DNA of 64,000 nucleotides, from assembly GCF_051014685.1 (NCBI RefSeq), contig NC_135049.1, positions 29,901,531 to 29,965,530 on the forward strand, written 5' to 3'. This DNA is from Ptiloglossa arizonensis. Taxonomy: Eukaryota; Arthropoda; Insecta; Hymenoptera; Colletidae. This document shows, piece by piece, positions 22,634 through 35,620 of this stretch. Numbering within the stretch: position 1 is the first letter of the stretch; every line of letters begins with the position of its first letter. The notes under the pieces were generated by a model. That model was given only the letters and a program-made list of their open reading frames with translations, had not been told where the DNA came from and made no database searches. Both the position numbers and the translations under genes were made by a program.

Positions 22634-23581
22634 TAATTGGATCGGAACGAAAATTGGGTGTGTACCGCGCGGGGCGAGATTCAGTTATTGCGCTTTGGAG
22701 ATAACGGTTTTGTGGAATTCTTTTTCTTAATTGTAGACGATTTTCCTTCGTATGAAGTTTAGTATGTTATATTTTCGGTCGAACAGAGTTCTTTTTATTA
22801 GTTTTCTTTGGAAAAAATATTTGGATCGGAATGAAAATTGAGAGTGCACCGTGCGGGGCGAGATGCAGTTATTGCACTTTGGAGATAACGGTTTTGTGGA
22901 ATTCTTTTTCTTAATTGTAGACGATTTTCCTTCGTATGAAATTTAGTATGTTATATTTTCGGTCGAACAGAGTTCTTTTTATTGGTTTTCTTTGGAAAAA
23001 ATATTTGGATCGGAATGAAAATTGAGAGTGTACCGCGCGGGGCGAGATGCAGTTATTGCACTTTCGAGATAACGGTTTTGTGGAATTCTTTTTCTTAATT
23101 GTAGACGATTTTCCTTGGTACAAAGTTTAGTATGTTATATTTTGGGTCGAACAGAGTTCTTTTTATTGGTTTTCTTTGGAAAAAATATTTGGATCGGAAT
23201 GAAAATTGAGAGTGCACCGCGCGGGGCGAGATGCAGTTATTGCACTTTCGAGATAACGGTTTTGTGGAATTCTTTTTCTTAATTGTAGACGATTTTCCTT
23301 GGTACAAAGTTTAGTATGTTATATTTTGGGTCGAACAGAGTTCTTTTTATTGGTTTTCTTTGGAAAAAATATTTGGATCGGAATGAAAATTGAGAGTGCA
23401 CCGTGCGGGGCGAGATTCAGTTATTGCGCTTTGGAGATAACGGTTTTGTGGAATTCTTTTTCTTAATTGTAGACGATTTTCCTTCGTATGAAATTTAGTA
23501 TGTTATATTTTCGGTCGAACAGAGTTCTTTTTATTGGTTTTCTTTGGAAAAAATATTTGGATCGGAATGAAAATTGAGAGT
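22634..23581. repeat. 184 bp tandem array, five near-identical copies
   Basis: The phrase TTGTGGAATTCTTTTTCTTA recurs with a fixed 184-base period, the first occurrence near 22,710. Copies differ at only a few percent of positions, for example TCGTATGAA versus TGGTACAAA and GTGCACC versus GTGTACC. Adjacent copies share some variants, as expected from local unequal exchange. A diverged sixth copy extends to about 23,720. The period is not a multiple of three. The ~70-codon minus-strand frames inside units therefore do not link up, and I do not annotate them. It is the youngest-looking array in the window. Confidence 0.95.
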
Positions 23582-23720
23582 GAGGTTTAGTGGGATATTT
23601 ATTGTACTTGAAGAAAACTTTTTTGTACAACTCTTTTTCCTAATTCGAGATGAGTTTCATCCGATAATTAGTGAGTTTCTGGGCTTTCTTTTCGACCCAT
23701 ATCGAATACCCATCCAACCG

Positions 23721-25489
23721 GAAACTCCTGCAGTTCCTTGGTCCCGCCATTGTATTGAAAATTTTCTTTGTGGGAAATCTGTCGACCGTTTGCAAGAACA
23801 CGAGTTAGATTCGTGATATTTTCCCCCCGAAGATCTGTATTCTTTCCCAAAGAGACGGTGGACCGCTTCGAGGTTGTTAAGCAAACGGTAGGTAAATCGT
23901 CCTCTTTGCACGGAACGTTTACGCGAATATGTATCTGGGAACCGCGGTGACGTAAACTCGAATGTGGAAAAACTTGGAAAAATTAGTAGAGTGTTTCCTT
24001 TGCATCCGACTTATCCTTGGATCGTTGAATGCATTAAGTTTCCGTTTGCAACCGTTCGTACCGGATTGCTATCTCGAGGGCTTTCGTGTCGACCCGTTTC
24101 TGCTCGAACCTTTTTCGTTTTTCATTTTCCGAGACGCTGTTGACATTTCCACGTTTTTTTTCGCCGCTGATTTACGAGAGTTTACTCGCCAAGGAATCGA
24201 GCTAGATTTATCCGCGACGGTCTCGAGATACAACGATCGAAACAATGTTCCGGTGCACGAGTTTCGTAAATTTTTCTGTTCCCTCGATTGAAAATTAGTC
24301 GCGAACGCAACGAATTGAGAGTAGAAATTATAAAAGAACCGAAAGCCAAGCCACCCAAGGGAAGTTTCATTAAAACTGTTAATAGAATCTGCAACGTAGC
24401 GAGCAACCTCTGTCGTGGGTCGTCTTTCAGGCTCAATGAGTCTATTCAGACGTTGATTGAACCATAACTGAATACATAACAACGCATCGCAAACGACGAA
24501 AACCTTCGTCTCGAATTACCCCCTTCTGTTCGAATCTAACTTTCCTCTCGCACATCATCGACGATCGAGCAACTTTCCATTCTTCTCTCGATTTTTCCTC
24601 GTAATCGTTCCGATCGAAATCATTACAAACACTTTGAAACCGCTACTTATCCAAAGATTTCCTCGAGAATGGAATTTTAAATGCTCTTAAAACGACACAT
24701 CCTTGTTTCAAAAAATGTATCGTTACATTCGTTACATTTTACAACTATTTTCAAGCTTACGCAATAAAATATACGTATCAATATTTGATCACACTACCCT
24801 CTGCACTTCTCATGGCCCTCGTGGGCACCGCTAGAAATACTTCGAATCGGTATTAAATACGTCCGTAATAATTTAATCGTCCGTTGTAAATCGAACAGGG
24901 GTTAGTGACAATCTCTCGAGTGATATATCGACTTCGTCCGAACGATAAATCGTGTCCATCGGCGAGAAATCATAATTATCGTCCCGATTGACGAGCTGTA
25001 CCTCCCCGAAGATCCGCGCGTCCAAAATGGCTGCCGCCCACGTTCCACGGAGCAAATAAACACGGCTAGATTGGTGTAACAAAGTGTCAGAAACGAGTCA
25101 GCGGCGCATCGATAAAAGCAGACGCGTCGCGTGGAAGTTGGCATTCGACGCCGTGTATCCCGACGCGACGCGACGCGACGCGACGCGACGCGTTCGAAAA
25201 CGCACAGTTGTTGCGGTTTCGAGACAGGGTCGAGGCTGCCTCGAGGTTCGGGGTTGCTGGCCTCTGTTGCATTCGTTGCGGTTAATAATATTCGCAGTCG
25301 ATTATCAGCGGCTGGGGAATCGATCGCGCTTCGGTTTTCTCCGTCGTCTCGACGCGATTTATCGCGCTGCACCGGACGCGGGAATTCGCGAAAATATCGC
25401 GCGGAATCGATCCGCGGCTCCTCTTAAACCGTACCAGAACCAGCGCATATAGTACAACGGATAACGGAATACCTCCGGATAGAATTTAA
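23721..25489. other. non-coding stretch with CGACG microsatellite
   Basis: Unique DNA. A (CGACG)n pentanucleotide run occupies about 25,160-25,191. Opposite-strand open frames at 25.08-25.45 kb overlap this run and are explained by it. No gene is called. Confidence 0.5.
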
Positions 25490-26010
25490 ATAGAGCGGTC
25501 GGAATTTTTGGAAATGTTTATTTCGGCGCCGATCGGAATCTCCTATGGTACGAATTAACGGGTGGTAGTATTAGAAGTGGTGTATTTAGATTTAGAGATC
25601 AGAATTTTTGAAAAAGTTTCAACTTTGATTAGGTTTCCGTAATGTACGAATTAACGGGTGATAGGATTAAAAGTAGTGTATTTAAATTTGAAGATTAGAA
25701 TTTTTGAAAAAGTTTCGGTTTTAATTATGTTTTCGTAATGAACGAATTAACGGGCGATAGCATTGGAAATAGTGTATTTAAATTTATATCAGAATTTAGA
25801 TCAGAATTTTTGAAAAAGTTTCAGTTCAGAACGATCAGAATTTTTGAAAATGTCTCGATATCGATTAGATCTTCCTATACGCGTGAATTGACGATCATTA
25901 GCGTTAGAAATGTATAATAAACGAAATGTACACGCAAATCGAGCGATCAGAGTATTCGAAAAGGTCACCTTTCGGCATCGATTACGAATTACACGAATTA
26001 CACGAATTAA
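25490..26010. repeat. degenerate tandem repeat, ~115 bp unit
   Basis: Units share CAGAATTTTTGAAAAAGTTT, ACGAATTAACGGGTGRTAG and a GTATTTARATTTR stretch. They recur about four times from 25,490 to 25,870, then decay to about 26,010. Unit lengths vary through small deletions. Confidence 0.8.
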
Positions 26011-29000
26011 CGAGCAACGGCATTAGAAACGTAAAATGTCGGTGATTGTAGGAAATTAATTGAAATAAATGATCGCGACATATGCCCGGTATAATGCGTT
26101 TATTAAACGTTTCGATACGTTTCGTTGCCCTTCTGTATACAAGATTCGATTACCCTACTTGTTTCATGGTAATTGAACTTTGTACACCGAAGAGGGCCAG
26201 AATAAACACGGTAAATTATGTTTGCGCGGCTGTGCGATTTATTCGAATCCGGAGATATATTTCCATCGACGCGGGTATCGAAGTTTTCGAAACGAAGACC
26301 CAGATCGGGCTGCTCGAAAATTGTCTGCCACGTAACGTGGATACTCGCGGCGTTATTCGCGTTTAACGAAGCGCGCGCAATGACGGTACCTTGGAAATTT
26401 CGTAAACAAATACACCGACGATTTAACCGACCGACGAAGTAACTTCGTTTGCGATCGTTTCGTGATTTTACCGCTGCTCGAGAACACACGATCGAGGAAC
26501 TGAACGTTTTTACGCGTCAACCTTGGAACAATTGAATAATTAAACGGTGATTTTTATCGAAGAATTGTAAGGCGAGAATCTCGATTCGCGCGTAGTTTTT
26601 TTTCTCACCGTACGCCACTCGTTCGTGAAAACAGCGGAGATGATACCACGCTCTTATTCTGCTCGAATTACTCATATCGCGAGTATTATTATTACGCGTG
26701 TCGTATGTCGCGTTTGTTGCTCGCGTCTCAGAATGTTCAAGTAGCTTTGCCAAGAGACGAGGCGCTGTTTCGTTCCACGCAGCCTCTTTATCATCGAAAT
26801 TCTCTCGAGCTCGTCCAGAACGCGATCTCTCGACCCAATAGCGCGTGAAAATTCACCGCTGGGCCCGATTTTTCGAAATTTTTGATTCATTTGAGTCTTT
26901 CGGGTCGTCGTGGATACGGGCGCGCGATCGATCTCCACGGTTTCGATTGTGCGACGCATTCGTCAACGAGCGTTACGAAAAACCATCTGCGGGTACCAGT
27001 ATGAGAACGGAAGACGAAACGTAAGAATTTTTGAACGTTCAGGGCCGTAACACCGCGACGTATCCTCGACCTGGGGAAAATGGATTGCTCGGTAAAGAGA
27101 AACGATTTGATAAAATTTTATCACCGACGGTCACGTTACGTAACCACTTCTATACGTAGTACACCCTTTGCTCGACGAGTTACGTAAAGGCTCGATTGCA
27201 AAAATAATTTCGCAGCCGGTGCATATTTTAAAACGCGTGAAATGAAACGGCTCGCTACCCGGTGATTTTAATCAACGCACGACCATCGTCTTTATTCCAT
27301 CGAGTGAACGTTGATTCGATAAACGCTAGAGACACGCGTAGAAAGGGTTCGAAGATGATCGTGGACACGAATTACTCGAGATGCATCGACGAGTGGTTTC
27401 GTTTCGGTTCAATTTGAAAATTAGAATATTCGTTTAATACGGTATCGCAATCGACGGTGTTGAGTTCGTAAAATAGCAGGCAGCCGCTCGGTAACGAACG
27501 AAACCCACGCGAGTCGTATTATTTCGAAAAAAAAAGAAAAAAAAAGAAAAAAATAGCCACGTTACAAGTCCGTGCACTCTGAATTTTCATCTCCGCGGGA
27601 AATCCCGACGATCCTTCGGCTGGGTACGTGTAAACGCGGGATCCGCAGCGGTTGGCAGGGATCCAATGAAATTTCGCATCGACCGCACAAAAGCGCGTTC
27701 CTTTCGGCCGACATTTCGCTAGCCTGGCCGCGAGATAATTTTTTAAAATTCGTCCAGCCTCCAGAGCCGGAAACCGTCGGTTACAAGAGGAGTAATTTCG
27801 AATTTTCCTTTTTATATTCTTCTTCGTCTAAAGTGCCACTGAGAGACGACCCTTATTGAAATTTCTCGAACCCTATCGACCATCATTGTTTCGAGTTTCT
27901 GCACGTATTTTGAAAGAAGACAAATTTTTCCACGAGAAAGTACATCATCCACGAGCAAGCCCCTCTTTTTCAACGAGAAAGTTTCCAAGAGGCGACGATT
28001 TATTTTCTTTTTTCATTCGAGCGCTATTATTAACGGTAACTCTCGCAAGTTTTGCCACGTTTATCGCACGTACCACCTGGAACGAAATTTTCCTCGTGAA
28101 ATATGTTATTTTTCTTTTTTTTTTCGTAAAAAGAATCGATGTTTTTAAACACTCGGAGCGGAGGATCCCCCGAACCGTGTCGCGTTTCGGCGTTGCGATT
28201 TTTCAACGAAAAGTCGCGGATGTTCGAACGGTTTCGCGCGTCTCGAAGTCTTATTTATGTTAATTGGAAGCACGTAGCGTTCGAAGAGCGAAATTGCCGG
28301 GATTTTTACGAGGCGGCGCGCACACCGAGTTTGCAATTAAATATTTCTTTCAAGTGTCTCGTTAGCGTCGCGACGCGGCTCGTTTCGCGCGGCGATGGCG
28401 ATGGCGATGGCGATGGTGGCGTCGGGAATTCGGGGAACGCGCGATTTTCAACCCTGTTCTTCGCGGCACACGGTCTCATTATATATAACCCTTCGTCATC
28501 GGGCGGATGATTCACGTTTCAACTGTTTTTAGATCGCGAGAGGCGAGCGCGAACATCCTCGAGAACTGGCCGCTCGCTGATATCCTGAAAATTGACCGTG
28601 AAATCGCCGAGATTATTTCGTATTTCGATAATAGGGGGGATAGTGGTGATACCTCGCGGTGAAAATTACGCAGAGATGATACACGATGATGTACGATGAT
28701 GTATAACGATGTGGCCACTTCCCTTTTCTTTTTGAAAATCAACGAAAGAGGTTACCGGTGTAACCGGTGAAATTCGTGTGTACCGAAATACTCGTAGACT
28801 GGATATAGTAAAATAATAGGTACAATATGGTAGCTGGAGTAATAAAAGAGTATCGATAACGCGGTAGTGGTAATAATAATAATATAAGTCGATAGAAATT
28901 ATCGTTTCGAACGCGTACAATTTTAATAAAATTTATCTACCGCTCCCTCCCGTCGTTATTATTGTCCCCTATCGTAAGACGCGAGAGGTTAACGTTAACT

Positions 29001-29799
29001 GCGGGTCGACCAACAAAATGCTCGTTGTTCGATGATCGTTCATAGAAATATCGGTGGTGGTCGTTGGCAATCCCGTTCGTGTTTTCCCCTTACGACCGTT
29101 TCAAGAATTTGTACCGACAACTCGTTTCGGTATGCAAAGAACACGCAATTTACGGATTTCGCCAAGTTTTAAACAATCTACGAACCGCTAATTGCCGCAC
29201 GGAGGCAATTTTCTGGACGACCTTATCGTCGTTTCAATTACGGCGATTAATTAATTTTAATTACTTTCCGCGTTAGCCGTGCGCCGGCTGTAAAATAAAA
29301 TTGATTGCATTTCACCGTTGGAAGCCGAAGCGGAAAACCCGCTCGATACTCGATCCTAGGGAATAATCTGCCCGCGATATTCGAGCTTTTCGATCTCAGC
29401 TTACCATCGAAAATTAATAAAAAAAAAAAAAAAACACACATCCGCGGGATTCGAGTCGCCCGGGAGCGCGAAAATTTTTTCGCAATTAATCGTTTCCAAC
29501 GGTGGTTCCCGAAACGTATCCGTGACAAGTGTTCGAGAGTTCGTTTGGGTTTTCAATTGTTCGCGTACGTTGAACTATCAATTTCGGTGGGCTGGCCGGG
29601 GCCCGAATATCCCCGAAATCCCTGGGAGCGGTTCATCGATCGCGAAAGAATATCCATAAATAACGCGTTTCGCGCGCAATGTCGCGGGACGAGGACTCTC
29701 GGTGAAGGAAAATCGTCCCGCTTAAAATTCTTCCTTCGAACGTTATCCTTTACGAACTCCGCGGAAAAATTATCGAGAAAAACGTGGTTGCATCGACGA
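26011..29799. other. non-coding stretch with simple repeats
   Basis: Unique DNA with no gene called. A-rich runs lie at about 27,528-27,556, a (GGCGAT)n run at about 28,394-28,416, a TAA-type run near 28,876, and a poly-A of about 16 near 29,421. Open frames such as 29,305-29,859 cross these tracts and lack splice signals. Confidence 0.5.
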
Positions 29800-30330
29800 A
29801 CCGAAATAACCGCCTACCGTGACGATCCATTCTCTCTCGTTGGAAATCGTCCCGTATGAATGCACTTAGCGTGCAAGAATTATTGAGAAAATTTAGCGCG
29901 GGAGGATTATTACGGGAAATTGGGGTTCCATGGAGAAACCAAAATAACCGCCGACGACGACGTATACTTTCTCGCTAGAAATTATCACTCACGAGTGCAC
30001 TTAGCGCGAGAGATTTATCGAGAAAATTGTGCTTCTACGAAGAAAACAAAATGACTGTCCGGGTGAAGGTACTCGTGCTGAAAATTATCACTTACCGATG
30101 CACTTAACGCGAGAGATTTATCGAGAAAATTGTGCTTCAATGAAGAAATCAAAGTAAGAGTCTATCTGAAGTTACTCGTGCTGAAAATTATCATTTAAGA
30201 ATGCAGTTAACGCGTGAGATTTATCGAGAAAATTGTGATTCCATAAAGAAAACAAAATAACTAGCTATGCAAAAATACAAACGCTGAAAATGATCACTCA
30301 CGATTGCATTTAGCGTGGTAGACTAATCAC
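29800..30330. repeat. tandem repeat, ~108 bp unit, ~5 copies
   Basis: Units share TGCACTTAGCG, GAGATTTATCGAGAAAATTG, a GAAGAAAACAAAAT stretch and CTGAAAATTATCACT. They repeat from about 29,800 to 30,330 with increasing divergence at both ends. The ATG in each unit does not open a frame of any length. Confidence 0.8.
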
Positions 30331-30910
30331 CGAGAAAATCCACTGCGGAAGAATCTTTACGAAAATGGTTGTTCCATCGTTCGAGCAAAATAGCTGCGCG
30401 CCGATGATGAAGATCGAAGGCTCGAGCGCAAAGAGTTTCTCGGTTTAACTTCAGTTTGCTTCGTCAGGGTGTAACTTCGTCCGGTGAACTACATACAATA
30501 GTACAGCCCATGAACTCCGGCGGCCTGTCTGTGAAAAAGTTACGCGGCGTGGTTCTGCCGCTGGTTGGCGGTTCGCGACGCGTACCATCGGAATTCCTCT
30601 TGCTCGCCGGCGGGATAGAAATTCGTCGTCGAGAAACTCGCGTTTCTTCTCCACGTTTCGAGCTCCTTCGGCCGCGAGCGTCTCGGGTTTCCACGGCGGG
30701 GAAAATTTTCACTAGCGTCGCTCGGGGCTGAGGGACAACCGGGAGCTCTTGAATCCTTCTCTTTCTTCTTCTTTCTTCTTTTTTTTATTCTTCGAAACGC
30801 TGTTAAATTCGTAACCACCGAAAGTGTTCCTCCGGTGTATTCGGGATCCGTGAATACAACTGCGTGCAATAATTTTTATAATTGTAACGCTACTGTGGGA
30901 ATATATCGGA

Positions 30911-31025
30911 TTGTATGGAAAGTCGTTTCGTCTTTTTTTTCGGTGAAAATGAAAGAAGTTTTTTTACAGCGTAGAAACATTTTATCGAATCATGTATTCT
31001 CCATTTTGGAAAATGAAATAATTGT
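30911..31025 (+). mobile_element. mariner-type MITE copy 2, right end lost
   Basis: Left-terminal remnant GGAAAGTCGTTTCG, then CGGTGAAAATGAAAGAAG and GTATTCTCCATTTTGGAAAA, in the same order as in the other copies. The right terminus past AAATGAAATA is replaced by AT-rich sequence, so no flanking TA pair can be shown. Confidence 0.65.
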
Positions 31026-31029
31026 ATAA

Positions 31030-33040
31030 TGGTATTATTTACTTACTTAATTGTATTATGGTATATGGTATAATATAATTGAATAGTTGTATAATGAATA
31101 CAACTCGATACTGTTTAGAAAATTTGGTCCTGGTAAGAATGTAATAATAGGTGTAAAATGTTGCAAGGTTAACAACGCCATCGATTCAGTCTGTACGCGT
31201 CGATCTTCTACTTCTTTCGTTCGATACGATAATAAGCGTACGGTATTATTGCACGTCGCAATAAAAATATTGCGAATGCACTTAGCCGCAACCTTCTTCC
31301 TCTTCTAATCCGCCGTGTTGTATCAGTGCCAAACTATTTCTAGCGTTTGTTCGATAGATGTCACTAATTGTCGGGAAAAACGCTAAACGATGCGTAGACC
31401 TTATAAGCGGGTATACGAACAAACTCGGTTAATTTAAAGATTATTATTCTCGTCGAATAAATACTGGTGTTCGTTATTGTCTTTAAATTTTTTATATCGA
31501 AGCGGAAGTTTCCGGAGAAATCGGAGCATTTCGCGTTTTCCAAAAATCATAATCTTCGAGACTCTGGTGTTTCGTCAGAGACCTCGAAACTCGCGAGTTC
31601 CTCGAGTGGTGAACTCCCATTGGCTCTCATCTCTCGTTCCCGATAGTTGGACGATCGTCGAAACGTCCAGCGTGACAAATTTCATTCCTCGGCTCGTTTC
31701 CATCCGGAATAACTCGATCCTGTTCCATGGTGGGTTCGCGGTGGGCGTCGACGAACCGAAAAACCGCGCGAAACTCGTAAACGCGTTGCGCCGGGGCCGT
31801 GCACCGAGGAGGAAGTGGAAAAAGTTGCGACCGACTTAATATTCCCAGACCACAACGGATTCTTTGTTGGCCTGGAGAGAAGCTTAATCTCCGGCGCGTA
31901 TGGAGAGAAGCGAGACGAGACGAGGCACAGTGGCTCGAAACGGCCGAAAACCGATCGCATAGAAATTCTTTCAGCCTGTTTCGAAGCAAAAACGCATTCA
32001 AAACCGCGCGTTGATTTTCCGTCGAGAAATACCAGAAATGCAACAAACTTTCTCGAAGTATCGCTTCGTTCTGAGATTTGATTTAAACCCTCCACCTAAA
32101 ACTTCTTTCGTACATGTTACACAATATTACCAGATTTCGGATCGCTGAAGAATTCTCGATTGGATAACCGAGCAAATTAGAACTACCGTGTTCGGTTCTT
32201 TAATTCCCCGATTTGTTCCAACTCGATTCGTAGCGTCGAAATATTCGCGGGATATTGAATCGTTCGAACAGTAACAACCGTTCGTACCTTCGTCGCGCAC
32301 GAACGAATAGTTCTGTTCGTCCGTAGGTATTTCGTTTGTAAAAATATCCGGATAATCGACGTTGCACCGTCGTTTGTTTAATTGGTTCGAAACATTGAAA
32401 TTCGATTGGTAGCGGGTCGACGTGTTCGCGGTGTTATCGAATTATTGGTAGAACATTGCGCGACGGTCGGGTCGGGTCCATGCGGCAGAGACTCGGGATG
32501 GAAAAGCCCCGCGACGTGTCGTCGCGGTGGCAATGTCGGTGCAGATATCGATCGGAGCGAGGGTAGTCGCAGCTTCTCTTTAAGTCATCCGGGGCCCGGG
32601 ACCACCCACGCATCCGCCCCTGATTCAACCCCGGACTCCTCCCGCGCGCCCCGTTCCCATTCCGCCCACGCAGCCTGCAGTTTCATCCACCGAGAGGGCA
32701 CCCTCGTCCATCTTTCCCTCTCTGTCTCCGTGTTTTCGCTGTCGCTGGTTCTCTTCAAGGTTCCACCGTATCGACGCGGTCCCATCCCCGTTTCCTTTTC
32801 GTCCGCTCCTTTCGATCTTTGCACCCTGCTCTGGAATCTCCTCTCCGGTACACACCATTGTCCGTCTACGTTTTTTTCCCCCATCTTCCGCGCCAACGGT
32901 TCGTCGAAGCTGACGCTTCGCCGCAGAGACCGAACGAACATCACCGTGCCGGCCGCGTATACGAAACAACGCGGCAGAACCGCTAACGTAGCGGTGGAAA
33001 CGATATTACATCGAATCGAAGACCAGCGGGATCGGAGTGA
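31030..33040. other. non-coding stretch, GC-richer toward the end
   Basis: Unique DNA. From about 32,460 the sequence becomes GC-rich and two long opposite-strand frames overlap (243 codons + and 173 codons -). Neither has a recognisable domain, and overlap on opposite strands suggests composition rather than coding. No gene is called. Confidence 0.45.
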
Positions 33041-33045
33041 CCGGC

Positions 33046-33058
33046 AGCGCCATCTGGT
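33046..33058 (-). promoter_or_regulatory. CTCF-like site 1
   Basis: AGCGCCATCTGGT matches the first 13 positions of the reverse form of the animal CTCF consensus (RGCGCCMYCTRST) without mismatch; the final GG is absent. CTCF is known in bees and flies as an insulator and architectural protein. Occupancy cannot be judged from sequence. Confidence 0.45.
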
Positions 33059-33378
33059 CTCACCTTGTTCGCACTTGCGCGTATTAATACATTCTTCCGT
33101 ACACATTGCGTAATAACGACCTTATTCTCGAGCGAATTACACCGCCCGATTGCTAACTGTACAGGGTGACCCAGAAACTTTGCCTTTGAAAAAAAGAAAG
33201 GAACCGTCCAAGTGGAAGGTAAAATCCCTCTCTCTCTCTCTGAAAAAAAAAGAAGATTTCGCGCGTAGGCATCAGGTCTCGACGGTAGGTAGGTTTTCCG
33301 AGCGACGTCTCGGAGATCCCGAGGCCACGTGACCCCGAGGACGGTTACCGGTGACATCTTGAACTTTCACGCTCCCGC

Positions 33379-33393
33379 GGCGACCTCTGGCGG
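33379..33393 (-). promoter_or_regulatory. CTCF-like site 2
   Basis: GGCGACCTCTGGCGG fits 13 of 15 positions of the same consensus, in the same orientation as the site 330 bases upstream. It lies in a GC-rich segment. The pair suggests a possible boundary element, but this is inference from motifs only. Confidence 0.35.
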
Positions 33394-34535
33394 TGCCATT
33401 TCCACGCCGCTTTCTCGCGTCGTGTAACATCGGCCGCACGGGACGCAATCTTAGATCGATCCGTCTCTCCCGATAGTCTTCTCCATGGCGGTTTCCAACG
33501 TACCCCGTGGATCTTCGTTGCAGGTTCGGTGATCGACGTGACCCGATCAGCGAACGCGTCGCGTTCTCCCCCACCGTTCGGTGTTTTCGCGGTTCGCGGT
33601 ACGCACCAGCTTTCTTTGTTAATGCCTGGAATAGCGTCTCGAGTAAGCGTAATCTGTTATTCATAGCGGCTCTCCTCCTATCCCGCCCACGCGGTCTGGG
33701 CCGGCCTCATCCGCGGCGTGTTTCTATCGGAGAGTTCGTTGAATCATCCTGGCCGCGTCTGAGCGAGAGACCACCGCTCGTCGTTCCACGGGGACCGTAC
33801 TCGCCTAGCTTCTGGCTTTGTCCCTTCGGGGAGGAGTCGAGTGCCACTCACCGGGTGTATTTTCGATGTTCAGACGGGAACTTGACACCGTTCCCGGCCT
33901 CTTTTCGCTACCGGTTCCACCGCGAATTTTCCTTCGCCCTTTGTTCCTTTCTGCTTGTGTTTGCCCAAGCGGACAAGTGTTACACGCGTCGATTCGCGTC
34001 CTTCGAGCAACCATCGCGGAACAATTCACCGGGAAAATTCTAGCCGGTCCTTCCTCGCTGAAATTCGCTACTCGAGGAAATGGAACAGACTCACGGGTGC
34101 ATCGAGAGCGAGCGTTCATAATCTTCGAAACGATTAATTTCCTTGCGTTCTTCTCGCGCGCGAGAGTTTCTATTTTTTAGCTTCTCTGTGCTCGATTGTT
34201 CGTGACAATTGTACAGATCGTGTACAGTAACAACGAAGACAAACATTCTCCCAATTTCAATGCAGGGTTGCGCGAAAGCAACTATTTTTATTCTCTTTTT
34301 TTTCGGAGGCCGTTTCAAGGTGGACTTTATTTTTTCGTCGATGATTCATATTTCTACCTTCGTCTGAACACACAAGGTACAAGAAATTACCCTTAAGTTA
34401 TCGACCGTACGAAATAATAGCGGAGGGAAAATTATTCCTTAATATTGTACGCCATGGGGTTACGCTCGATACTTTTAATCTCCATTTTCTCGCAGGTCTC
34501 TCCAAGATTTCATATTTCCATTCAAAGGTCGCTCG
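33394..34535. other. non-coding stretch
   Basis: Unique DNA. A fair acceptor (CGTTGCAG, 33,516-33,523) precedes an open segment but no good donor follows. An overlapping frame on the opposite strand is equally long. Not annotated as coding. Confidence 0.45.
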
Positions 34536-34696
34536 AAGGTCGACTTTCTCTCGTTCTCCGTTTTCCAGAGGTCGCTTCGAAGTTTCATATATTCATTTTC
34601 CATTTTCTCGGTCGTTTCAAGGTCCACCTTGGCAAAAAAAGAATTTACCAATAAGTTTCCGTACCCTGTCGAGCGACACGTAATTCGAAACAGCGT
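34536..34696. repeat. local duplication, copy A (~160 bp)
   Basis: From AAGGTCGACTTTCTCTCGTT to CGACACGTAATTCGAAACAG this block is repeated at 35,621-35,780 with roughly 90% identity by eye. The same direction and about 1.1 kb spacing make it a dispersed direct repeat. No terminal inverted repeats are visible. Confidence 0.85.
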
Positions 34697-35620
34697 ACCA
34701 GGGTTCTGGAATTTCCGTGGAAAACTCTGGAAAACTCTCTTCGAACGAGTGGAAAGGGATCCGAGCTCGCCATGGCAATTCGGAGTCTCTGTATGAAAAA
34801 TGAAAAGGCAGGAAGCGGCTGACCGGCCATTCTCCCGTTCGTGAGCCCTCCGCCGTGGTTTTTCGCGTATTCGAGAAGGTTTTTCCAGCTGGAAGTCGCG
34901 GAGTATCGATCTCTCAGCCCCGTGTACGAAATCTCCATCCGTCTCCGCGCGTCCCTCCGCGTGCCTCGTTCATTATACTTGCCGAGGGGGCGAGAGGGAG
35001 AACGTCAGGAACGGAGAAGAAAGGGTGGAAGGTTTCAGGACGCGGAACGAGAACGGAGAAACTTCAACGAGTGCATTCGTCGTTAAATGCGGTCGAAGAT
35101 AATGGTCTCGGGGTCATCCGCGAGGCTATCTCCTCTCTCTCGGCTCGCAACGAGTTTTTCCAGCTGGCCCGTTCGCGTTCGGAGTTTATTTATTTATTTC
35201 GGCGTTTAGCGCCGAATACAACGGAACGCCGATATCGACGAAAATTCGAGAATACTGCTCGAGGCTCGTTAGAAAAAAAAGAATTAACCTCTGGGTCCAG
35301 CCTCTGCGCGGCCAACGATTGCGACTCGATATCTCCTCGGCGAAAGCGACCAGGTCCAAAGATCGTCCGCAATGGCGTCCTCGTGATTCTTAGAATAATG
35401 TAACCGAGCGTGAAAGAAACTTGAAAAAAAAAAAAATTGACAGATAACTCGCTAAGACCGTATCGTCGTACGAGAGCTCGCGAGAAACTCGAGGAATCGA
35501 GTCGCTTTATTGTCCATCGACCGTACGATTTTTCCACCATGAAAACTCCAACGAAAACTCGGCTCTCGATTTCGTAATCTCGAAATTACGAAAATCGCGC
35601 GTCTTCGTCTCCTGTGTTTT
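34697..35620. other. spacer between the duplicated blocks
   Basis: Unique DNA; opposite-strand frames at 34.6-35.5 kb overlap. The phrase TTTTTCCAGCTGG occurs twice (34,883 and 35,156), hinting at further small-scale duplication. No gene is called. Confidence 0.45.

Noticed and set aside
22911..23307. Two near-identical 70-codon minus-strand frames
   Set aside because: They are the same part of successive 184 bp repeat units; the period is not a multiple of three and no signals flank them.
32382..33113. 243-codon + strand frame opposite a 173-codon minus frame
   Set aside because: Long frames on both strands of the same GC-rich DNA indicate composition rather than coding; no domain or splice signals.
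33160..33180. TACAGGGTGACCC word resembling some transposon ends (also near 54,984)
   Set aside because: Too short, with no matching opposite terminus or target duplication.
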